Shown here: positions 6,831-12,079 of the stretch, in pieces
Numbering within the stretch: the first letter of the stretch is position 1
Layout of the letters: the number at the start of each line of letters is the position of its first letter
NCBI GenBank assembly: GCA_037969235.1
Contig: JBBKXA010000064.1
Coordinates: forward strand, 1-12,079
Length of the DNA stretch: 12,079 nucleotides
Origin: TMED27 sp037969235
Lineage (GTDB): Bacteria; Pseudomonadota; Alphaproteobacteria; Micavibrionales; Micavibrionaceae
Reading direction: 5' to 3'
The notes under the pieces: model-generated
The model's database searches: none
What the model saw: only the letters and a program-made list of their open reading frames with translations
What the model was told of the DNA's origin: nothing
Translations under genes and position numbers: made by a program

Positions 6831-7809
6831 AGAAACACACCACACAAAAGTCCTCATCATAGGCTCCGGCCCTGCGGGATACACAGCCGCTATCTATGCT
6901 GCGCGCGCGAATCTTGAGCCTATAATGGTGACGGGTTTTGAACCGGGCGGGCAACTGATGATCACCACCGAAGTTGAAAATTACCCCGGATTCGCAGATC
7001 AAATCCAAGGCCCGTGGCTCATGGAACAAATGAAAGCCCAAGCGGAAAACGTTGGGACAACGCTCATCTCTGATTATATCCAAAGCGTTGACCTCTCCCA
7101 GCGCCCATTTAAAGCCGTTGGCGATGGTGGCACGATTTACACTGGCGACACTTTAATTATTGCCACAGGTGCAAAGGCTCGCTGGCTCGGCATTCCATCC
7201 GAAGAAAAATTCCGCGGCAAGGGTGTATCCGCTTGCGCCACATGTGACGGATTTTTCTTCCGTGGCAAAGAAGTCGCGATTGTCGGCGGCGGCAACACCG
7301 CCGTAGAAGAAGCCCTCTTCCTCACTAATTTTTGCTCCAAAGTCACACTGATCCATCGCCGCGATTCACTACGCGCCGAAAAAATCATGCAAAAACGCTT
7401 GTTTGATAATGAAAAAGTCGAAGTGCTCTGGGATACCACAGTCGAGGAAATCACGGGCGATGAAATGGGCATGACCGGATTAAAACTCAAAAGCACCAAA
7501 GACGGCAGCCAAAGCACACTCAAAGCCGACGGCATGTTTGTGGCCATCGGACACGATCCCGCAACGCAATTATTCAAAGGGCAATTGGATATGGATGAAA
7601 CGGGATACTTGGACACCAAACCCGATTCAACGCTTACCTCAATCGATGGCGTATATGCCGCAGGCGACGTCGCCGATCACATTTATCGCCAAGCCGTCAC
7701 CGCCGCCGGAATGGGCTGCATGGCCGCCCTAGAAGCGGACAGATTCTTAAGTGCCCAAGCCGACGGTAAAAACGTGGATAAAGAAAAGCCAATGGCGGCG
7801 GCTTATTAA
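6823..7809 (+). CDS. trxB: Thioredoxin-disulfide reductase
   Basis: TrxB is an FAD enzyme that passes electrons from NADPH to thioredoxin in the cytosol, keeping ribonucleotide reductase and other thiol enzymes reduced. The product is 328 residues (E. coli 321). The order is canonical: FAD-binding GSGPAG (14-19), redox-active C138-A-T-C141, NADPH-binding GGGNTA (155-160), the 2'-phosphate-binding H178-R-R and R184, and the C-terminal FAD motif with GD at 281-282 followed by RQAVTAAGMGCMAALEA. The start ATG 6823 lies within ATGAGTAA, which also contains the stop of the preceding gene (8-base overlap, +1 frame). There is no good independent ribosome binding site, so translation is probably coupled. 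The frame also opens upstream at 6781, but residues before MSKETHH are not part of TrxB. Confidence 0.97.
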   Translation: MSKETHHTKVLIIGSGPAGYTAAIYAARANLEPIMVTGFEPGGQLMITTEVENYPGFADQIQGPWLMEQMKAQAENVGTTLISDYIQSVDLSQRPFKAVGDGGTIYTGDTLIIATGAKARWLGIPSEEKFRGKGVSACATCDGFFFRGKEVAIVGGGNTAVEEALFLTNFCSKVTLIHRRDSLRAEKIMQKRLFDNEKVEVLWDTTVEEITGDEMGMTGLKLKSTKDGSQSTLKADGMFVAIGHDPATQLFKGQLDMDETGYLDTKPDSTLTSIDGVYAAGDVADHIYRQAVTAAGMGCMAALEADRFLSAQADGKNVDKEKPMAAAY

Positions 7810-7872
7810 AAACATGCATGTCCTTGTTAATCACCTATAGAATTTAAATCATTAATCTCTTAAACTCTCCTC

Positions 7873-8760
7873 ATGGATTGGGACAAACTCAGAATATTTC
7901 ACGCAGTCGCAGAAGCTGGCAGTTTCACGGAAGCTGGCGACATTCTAAACCTTAGCCAATCCGCAGTTTCCCGCCAAATAAGCACTCTTGAGAGTAGCTT
8001 GGGAATCGTCCTTTTCCATCGCCACGCCCGCGGACTGATTCTAACCGAACAAGGCGAAATTTTAAGCCGTACCGCCGCGGATATAATGGAAAAAATCAAC
8101 ATCGCCGAAGGCAAACTTTCCGACACCAGCACCCAAGCCGAAGGCCCGCTTGTGGTCACCGTATCACATTTTATTGGTACAACATGGCTGACACCACGTT
8201 TAAAAAAATTCCGTGATACCAACCCCAATATTCATCTAACGGTAATGTTTGACGAAAGCATCGTAAATGTTGGCATGAGAGAAGCCGATGCCGCGATTCG
8301 CCTTCACGCCCCAAAACACAGCGACATCATCGCTCCCAAAATTGCGACTATTAACTTCCACATCTGCGCATCAAAAGAATACCTTGAAACACGCGGCACA
8401 CCTCATACGATCGAAGAACTTAGCAAACATTCAATTATCGCTTTCCCTCCCAACACGCACTCTTCTGTTCGTGAGCCAGGATGGTTAATCACCCTCGCCA
8501 AAGTTAAAAAAAACAGCAGCAACGTACTTTTAATGAATTCCGTATACGCAATTTCCAAAGCTGTACGAAATAATATGGGCATCGCCGTCCTTCCTGACTA
8601 CCTCATTAACAGCTACGACAATATTGTAAAAATCATGCCCAACCATAAACGCCCCCCCATTGACATGTTTTATGTCTACGCAGAGGAGCGGAGAAATTCT
8701 AAAAGAATCAAAGCCTTCAAAGATTTCCTTAGAGAAATGATTGAAGATACGCAATTTTGA
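7873..8760 (+). CDS. LysR-family transcriptional regulator
   Basis: The 295-residue product has normal LysR length and layout. An N-terminal winged helix-turn-helix (about 1-60; FHAVAEAGSFTEAGDILNLS, then QSAVSRQISTLESSLG) is followed by a linker helix (about 61-90) and a two-lobed effector-binding domain (about 92-290; GPLVVTVSHFIGTTWLTPRL, MREADAAIRL, ICASKEYLE, NMGIAVLPDYL). The start MDWDKLRIFHAVAEAGSF is typical of the relative found beside trxB in Alphaproteobacteria. No Shine-Dalgarno sequence is present; the bases just upstream are pyrimidine-rich (CTCTCCTC), which raises the possibility of leaderless translation from a TAAACT box at 7861-7866. It follows trxB after 63 bp on the same strand. 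Effector and targets are unknown, though regulation of neighbouring redox genes is plausible. Confidence 0.94.
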   Translation: MDWDKLRIFHAVAEAGSFTEAGDILNLSQSAVSRQISTLESSLGIVLFHRHARGLILTEQGEILSRTAADIMEKINIAEGKLSDTSTQAEGPLVVTVSHFIGTTWLTPRLKKFRDTNPNIHLTVMFDESIVNVGMREADAAIRLHAPKHSDIIAPKIATINFHICASKEYLETRGTPHTIEELSKHSIIAFPPNTHSSVREPGWLITLAKVKKNSSNVLLMNSVYAISKAVRNNMGIAVLPDYLINSYDNIVKIMPNHKRPPIDMFYVYAEERRNSKRIKAFKDFLREMIEDTQF

Positions 8761-8884
8761 AAAATATATTAGCATTTAATTATGTAACAGCATTCCCGAT
8801 TCGCATGAACATGGATTAATGCGCGTGCAAAAAACGCATGGCCGAATTGCTATATTTGCGTTACTCATTTTTATATCATCCGCG

Positions 8885-8890
8885 TATAGT
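8885..8890 (+). promoter_or_regulatory. Candidate -10 box of the small RNA
   Basis: TATAGT matches the -10 consensus at 5 of 6 positions and would place the RNA 5' end near 8897, shortly before the first structured element. The expected -35 region (about 8861-8867, TTACTC) is poor, so this is tentative. Confidence 0.4.
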
Positions 8891-8896
8891 CTTCAT

Positions 8897-8999
8897 ATCA
8901 GCTCCTTGTAGTTGATCGGGTCTTCTTTAAGACCCACCGTCCCTTGGACGTAAAACCTCCCTGTTCAACTCACCAGACCTTCGGGTCTGGTTTTTTTTT
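8897..8999 (+). ncRNA. Candidate small RNA with three-way junction and anti-SD motifs
   Basis: A compact predicted fold is visible. AGTTGA (8910-8915) pairs with TCAACT (8965-8970) and closes a junction holding two hairpins: GGGTCTT-CTTT-AAGACCC (8918-8935) and CGTCC-CTT-GGACG (8938-8950). A separate UUCG-capped terminator follows (8973-8999). Two predicted single-stranded stretches are complementary to Shine-Dalgarno sequences: CTCCTT (8902-8907) and ACCTCCC (8955-8961). Such CU-rich motifs are typical of several alphaproteobacterial small RNAs that block translation of mRNAs. I cannot name an RNA family. The 5' end is inferred from the TATAGT at 8885. The alternative is a leader/attenuator for the patatin gene 100 nt downstream. 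Structure is read by eye from perfect complementarity; expression is unproven. Confidence 0.65.
8973..8999 (+). terminator. Strong Rho-independent terminator
   Basis: CCAGACC (8973-8979) and GGTCTGG (8984-8990) form a perfect 7-bp stem capped by the extra-stable TTCG tetraloop and followed by nine Ts (8991-8999). It ends the candidate small RNA, and possibly LysR readthrough. Confidence 0.93.
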
Positions 9000-9025
9000 G
9001 CTTTTCACAATCCATCACTGACCCC

Positions 9026-9054
9026 TTACGAAAGCATGTTAAACGCGCTATATT
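9026..9054 (+). promoter_or_regulatory. Possible promoter of the patatin gene
   Basis: TATATT (9049-9054, 5/6 to the -10 consensus) has a weak TTACGA (9026-9031, 3/6) 17 bases upstream. Start would be near 9061, giving a leader of about 38 nt. A promoter here would let the gene be expressed independently of the terminator at 8973-8999. Confidence 0.35.
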
Positions 9055-9098
9055 AGAAACATCTTTAAACCCACATTCGTGGCGGAGTAATAATCAAC

Positions 9099-10304
9099 GT
9101 GGCAAAACAAAAAACAATAGTCGTCTTATTTAATTATGGCGGCGGCATGCGCGGCCTTATCCCCGCCCATATCATGAGCCGTATAGAAGACGCCACGGGT
9201 AAGCGCATGGCGGATATGGTGGATATCTTTGCTGGCCCCTCCACCGGCGCAATTCTCAACGCCGCTATGAATATTCCACATGATCAAAACCCAACACAAC
9301 CCAAATTCCGCGCCCGCCATATGGTCAGATTTTATGAACGCGAGGGAATCAAAATATTCCCCCCCGATCGTTTTCGTGACTTCCGCGGATTTATCCATGA
9401 TTTTAACAACCGCACGATGAAAATTGGCCAACTGCAAAATCTCTTTCGTCACGGCCATTACAAACCAAAACATCTCGCCCGCTGCCTTCAGGATTTGTAC
9501 GGCGAAACTACATTAGCACAAAGCCTCAAAAGCCTAGTCATCCCCGTATATAATATTGATGGCGCACAAATGCCTATATTGGCCGAAGGTGGCGAAACGA
9601 TTGACGCGCCGGTTCACACCACAAATAATTTCATTGATGGCGGCGGGCACGCCGTATGGCTTAAAAATATCCAACAAGGCCGCAACCTGACAAAAACGCC
9701 TAATGTCCGCTTGCAAGATGCCATTCTCGCTAGCTGCGCTGCTCCCACATATTTCCCATGCCACAGTTTTAACGTCGATAACCCACATACAAACCAAAAC
9801 ACTAACATTTCCGGCATTGACGGCTCAATTTTTGACAACCCCTGCATAAGCTACCACGGCGCTATACGACAGCATCTTGAGGCTGGAACACGCGTTATTA
9901 TGGTTTTGTTGGGCACCGGTAGCGCCCTGAAATCCATCACCAAAGATGATTGGAACAATTACGGTAGTCTTGGCGTAGTCGATCCCGTAAATGATCTCCC
10001 GCTCATCAACATCCTTTTCCACGCACCAGAATCCGCGTTAATCGAAAGCTTTCGTCAAGAGCTTGGCAATGATTTGTTCGTCTTTAATAAATCCATCATC
10101 GGCGCAGACATCCCCGCCAATGCCAAACCCGAAAAAGCCATTGATGACGGCAGCCAAGACAACCTCCGCCGATTAAAAAACTTCGCCGAAATCATGCTCG
10201 AAGAACAACAGAGTGAATTTGACCGTTTGTGCCACCTCCTCGCACAAAACGCGGAAAAAAGCGCCTCTCCGCTTAGTATTTTCCAACGCCTGTTTGGTCA
10301 TTAA
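9099..10304 (+). CDS. Patatin-like phospholipase / acyl hydrolase
   Basis: Patatin enzymes cleave acyl chains from phospholipids or other lipids with a Ser-Asp dyad. The 401-residue product has all the key elements: the oxyanion-hole loop GGGMRG (14-19), nucleophile elbow G46-P-S-T-G50 (Ser48), and catalytic D241 in DGSIFDNP. The catalytic core spans about 5-260; the remainder (about 260-401) is helical and acidic with no known domain. The usual DGGG of the first motif is YGGG here, and the first strand reads IVVLFN rather than the common LSLD. No signal peptide or membrane helix is seen, so it is probably cytosolic. The start is GTG 9099, supported by GGAG (9084-9087) at 11 nt. It resembles the bacterial CotR/CapV-type patatins, but no cyclic-nucleotide synthase gene is adjacent, so a CBASS role is not supported. 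The substrate is unknown. Confidence 0.9.
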   Translation: MAKQKTIVVLFNYGGGMRGLIPAHIMSRIEDATGKRMADMVDIFAGPSTGAILNAAMNIPHDQNPTQPKFRARHMVRFYEREGIKIFPPDRFRDFRGFIHDFNNRTMKIGQLQNLFRHGHYKPKHLARCLQDLYGETTLAQSLKSLVIPVYNIDGAQMPILAEGGETIDAPVHTTNNFIDGGGHAVWLKNIQQGRNLTKTPNVRLQDAILASCAAPTYFPCHSFNVDNPHTNQNTNISGIDGSIFDNPCISYHGAIRQHLEAGTRVIMVLLGTGSALKSITKDDWNNYGSLGVVDPVNDLPLINILFHAPESALIESFRQELGNDLFVFNKSIIGADIPANAKPEKAIDDGSQDNLRRLKNFAEIMLEEQQSEFDRLCHLLAQNAEKSASPLSIFQRLFGH

Positions 10305-10380
10305 AACAACCCTCTCATAAGCCATTCACAAAAAACTCGTTCAAAATTCCATTTTTTTCGTGAAATTTCAAATAGATCTG

Positions 10381-10410
10381 TTTATAAAAGATACATAAGA
10401 ACAGTATAAT
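10381..10410 (+). promoter_or_regulatory. Promoter candidate of the 10430 gene
   Basis: TATAAT (10405-10410) is a perfect -10 box, with TTTATA (10381-10386, 4/6) 18 bases upstream. Start near 10417 would leave a leader of only about 13 nt, which contains the ribosome binding site AGGGA (10421-10425). Nothing between 10305 and 10380 looks like a terminator for the patatin gene. Confidence 0.55.
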
Positions 10411-10429
10411 ATTAAAAAACAGGGACAAT

Positions 10430-11677
10430 ATGCACGATGGTTTAACAGCCCTGCGTAAGCTATGGCAACAATACACCAGTAAACTTGCGCGCGCGCCTTC
10501 CTATCAACCCGAAGACCGTGCCGATTTTGTTATCACACATGACAAAGTTACAGATGATCTAAAGACTTTAGATGATGGAGATCATAATCCGCTTATACGT
10601 CGACGTCTTCATAGCAATTGGCACCGCCTCCGCTTCAGCCTTGGCGACACAAATCATACAATGTATGTGGTGCCGCATAATCCCAACACGCCATATATAG
10701 GTAATTTTGTTTGGGAGACAGGCTGCGGAGATGATCCCCTCGCCTACGCTCCGGAAATTAGATATCTTTCAAAAGCGGGATTTGACGTTCTTACGATGCA
10801 ACAGGTGCATAAAAAGGAACATCCAAACACAAGCATCCCTCGTTCGCAGAAACTCTACAATTGGGCGTATTTCAACATACGATCTCCTTTTCGGGTTTTA
10901 GAAGCGACAAACGCACCAACCTTCAGCATCGATCATTCTGCTGCTGCTGCATTAAAAACCGAAGAAATTATCCCCGCCAGCCTTACAAGGGAATTTGCTG
11001 AGCGTTATAACGCAATGATAAAACATAGCTTTGAAACCGCAAGCTATTTAGGCCCTGAAGGAGCCACGCGTCTGACTGTTGATATGTGCGATGATCGCCC
11101 AATCCGCAGCGGTGGATTGATCTCAAATTATGCTTATCGCGGCTATGTTCGTTTTTATGCAAAAAATGACGTGATCGGTTCAAATTGTGTTGATCGGCTT
11201 TATATGAAATATACCCATTCCGCAAGCACTTTAGAAGCCGTAAATTCAGGGTTAGCTGCAACCCATGGGGAAGCCATTGAATTTGATGACAAGGGAAACC
11301 CGCAATTAAGACGCATTGCAATATTGGCAAAAACACAACCCGACCACCCTGCCCTGCAACGCAGCATAACAATGATAGACGGCGCAGATGACCCAGGATC
11401 ATCCCATATTGCCAACGAATTTCGTGACCGTACACACCCAAATGCGAAATTAATGATCTCGAAAATTTCCGAACACAACCCCATCAAACAAGACCCCGAA
11501 GTAATGAAATTCATCACCGAAGATGCCATCGCGCGCGCAAAGGAATTCGCCAAAGCCCACGGCACGCCATATACAAACGGAATCCTCGAACATATACTCG
11601 CACTAGAGCACGTCATTCCCGCGCGCGAAGCCTCAGAAATTCACGAACCAATCCAATATCGCGAAGCCGCGCTATAA
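10430..11677 (+). CDS. Unrecognised protein with alpha/beta-hydrolase-like layout
   Basis: I do not recognise this 415-residue protein as a named family. Four motifs nevertheless appear in alpha/beta-hydrolase order: an early strand and loop (GNFVWETGCGDDPLAYAPEI, 91-110, then AGFDVLTM), a nucleophile-elbow-like FSIDHSAAAAL (165-175, Ser170), an acid-loop-like ITMIDGADDP (313-322, Asp320 or Asp321), and a histidine-loop-like ISEHNPIKQDPEVMKFI (346-362, His349). The spacing of about 70 residues from loop to Ser fits the fold. The elbow is abnormal, since Asp168 replaces the small residue normally two before Ser, so activity is uncertain. The N-terminal 75 residues are charged and have no signal peptide. 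ATG 10430 follows AGGGA by only 4 nt. It has its own promoter and follows the patatin gene by 125 bp, so a shared role in lipid or ester metabolism is possible but unproven. Confidence 0.8.
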   Translation: MHDGLTALRKLWQQYTSKLARAPSYQPEDRADFVITHDKVTDDLKTLDDGDHNPLIRRRLHSNWHRLRFSLGDTNHTMYVVPHNPNTPYIGNFVWETGCGDDPLAYAPEIRYLSKAGFDVLTMQQVHKKEHPNTSIPRSQKLYNWAYFNIRSPFRVLEATNAPTFSIDHSAAAALKTEEIIPASLTREFAERYNAMIKHSFETASYLGPEGATRLTVDMCDDRPIRSGGLISNYAYRGYVRFYAKNDVIGSNCVDRLYMKYTHSASTLEAVNSGLAATHGEAIEFDDKGNPQLRRIAILAKTQPDHPALQRSITMIDGADDPGSSHIANEFRDRTHPNAKLMISKISEHNPIKQDPEVMKFITEDAIARAKEFAKAHGTPYTNGILEHILALEHVIPAREASEIHEPIQYREAAL

Positions 11678-11680
11678 AAT

Positions 11681-12079
11681 TTAAGCCGCCTTCGCCTTAC
11701 CTTGCAACGCCGAACAAGCTCTTTGAATACGACCGCACGCTTCGCGCAATGCTTCCTCGCTGGTGGCATAAGAAATGCGGAAATACGGCGACAAGCCAAA
11801 CGCCTCACCCTGCACACAGGCAACGCCCTCACTCTCCAGCAAATAGGTCACAAAATCCTCATCACTTTCAATCACTTTGCCCGCAGGCGTTGTTTTACCA
11901 ATACACCCCGCACATGATGGATACACGTAAAATGCCCCTTCAGGCGTTAAACACGAAATCCCATCCGCATCATTGAGCATGGCCACAACCAAATCACGCC
12001 GCTTTTTAAACGCATCATTGCGCGCAGTTAAAAAACTCTGATCTCCATTGAGCGCCGCCGCCGCCGCCGCTTGTGAGAT
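11681..12079 (-). CDS. aspB: Aspartate aminotransferase (C-terminal part, 5' partial)
   Basis: This is the C-terminal 132 residues of a class I, PLP-dependent aspartate/2-oxoglutarate aminotransferase, which interconverts aspartate and oxaloacetate in the cytosol. The gene enters from the right edge, and the PLP-binding lysine lies outside the window. Family signatures read in order: ALNGDQ, ARNDAFKKRRDLVV, LTPEGAFYVYPSCAG, IGKTTPAGKVI, SDEDFVTYLLESEGVA and AFGLSPYFRISYATSEEALREACGRIQRAC, where the Arg of YFRISYATS binds the substrate alpha-carboxylate. These match alphaproteobacterial AspB/AatA closely. The frame is open through to the edge, so the TTG at 11990-11992 is not the start. The stop (11681-11683) is 3 bp from the converging stop of the 10430 gene, with no terminator between them. 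Confidence 0.95.
   Translation of the reverse strand: MSQAAAAAALNGDQSFLTARNDAFKKRRDLVVAMLNDADGISCLTPEGAFYVYPSCAGCIGKTTPAGKVIESDEDFVTYLLESEGVACVQGEAFGLSPYFRISYATSEEALREACGRIQRACSALQGKAKAA
12053..12070 (-). repeat. Triplet repeat coding six alanines in aspB
   Basis: Six perfect tandem CGC triplets on the plus strand (GCG on the coding strand) encode Ala6 between SQ and LNG. Relatives usually have a six-residue mixed segment such as AAAVEA here, so the length is normal while the codons are homogeneous. Confidence 0.7.

Larger units (their letters stand above)
8761..9098. other. Long intergenic region with a structured RNA
   Basis: These 338 bp lie between the LysR and patatin genes. The first part (8761-8884) is AT-rich with no convincing gene, apart from a possible 30-codon hydrophobic frame at 8819-8911 that lacks a ribosome binding site. 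The middle (8885-8999) holds a -10 box, a structured RNA and a strong terminator. The last part (9000-9098) holds a weak promoter candidate and the ribosome binding site of the patatin gene. Confidence 0.8.

Noticed and set aside
7812..7821. ACATGCATGT palindrome after trxB
   Set aside because: An isolated 10-bp palindrome of low-complexity alternating type with no second copy; no function inferred.
8819..8839. ATGCG/CGCAT inverted repeat after the LysR gene as a terminator
   Set aside because: An 11-nt loop and no T-run follow on the plus strand; probably chance.
9099..11677. CBASS-like defence system (patatin effector CapV plus partner)
   Set aside because: The downstream protein shows no nucleotidyltransferase signature (no GS motif with paired Asp residues), and no Cap2/Cap3 or E1/E2/JAB-like gene is present.
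12053..12070. GCG repeat in aspB as a phase-variation tract
   Set aside because: It is a triplet repeat, so slippage keeps the frame, and the segment has the normal family length.

Overview
The window looks like chromosomal DNA from an alphaproteobacterium of moderate GC content. No lower rank can be supported. The evidence is the close match of the AspB C-terminus and CarB to alphaproteobacterial proteins, the order greA / Lrp-AsnC regulator / trxB / LysR regulator (which I recall from Rhizobiales-type genomes), a mitochondrial-fission-ELM1-family gene, and a promoter matching the alphaproteobacterial EcfG (general stress) consensus. No mobile element, tRNA, rRNA or CRISPR array is visible.

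Layout. Bases 1-3264 hold carB (pyrimidine and arginine precursor synthesis), missing about 20 N-terminal codons at the left edge. Between carB and greA sit two small AT-richer genes: a secreted EF-hand protein (3344-3727) with an EcfG-type promoter and its own terminator, and an unrecognised 111-residue protein (3854-4189) with a near-consensus sigma70 promoter starting at the end of that terminator. greA (4317-4790) follows its own promoter and, unusually, a complete intrinsic terminator between promoter and start codon. On the minus strand lie a four-helix membrane protein (4796-5272) and an Lrp/AsnC regulator (5342-5815). The regulator diverges from an ELM1-family gene (5892-6830) that overlaps trxB (6823-7809) by 8 bases. 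A LysR regulator (7873-8760) follows.

Bases 8761-9098 contain no convincing protein gene but hold the most striking signal: a predicted RNA of about 100 nt with a closed three-way junction, two anti-Shine-Dalgarno-like stretches and a textbook UUCG-capped terminator. It is most simply a trans-acting small RNA. It could also be an attenuator for the patatin-like phospholipase gene 100 bp downstream (9099-10304), because the first hairpin and the terminator share swappable arms. After the patatin comes an unrecognised 415-residue protein (10430-11677) with a divergent alpha/beta-hydrolase-like layout. The right edge holds the C-terminal part of aspartate aminotransferase (aspB, minus strand).

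How they fit together. Most of the window is core metabolism and transcription/redox housekeeping (carB, greA, trxB, aspB). The accessory-looking parts are the two small genes between carB and greA, the RNA, and the patatin/hydrolase pair. The pair may act on lipids, but nothing in the window fixes a substrate. No complete defence or secretion system could be assembled.
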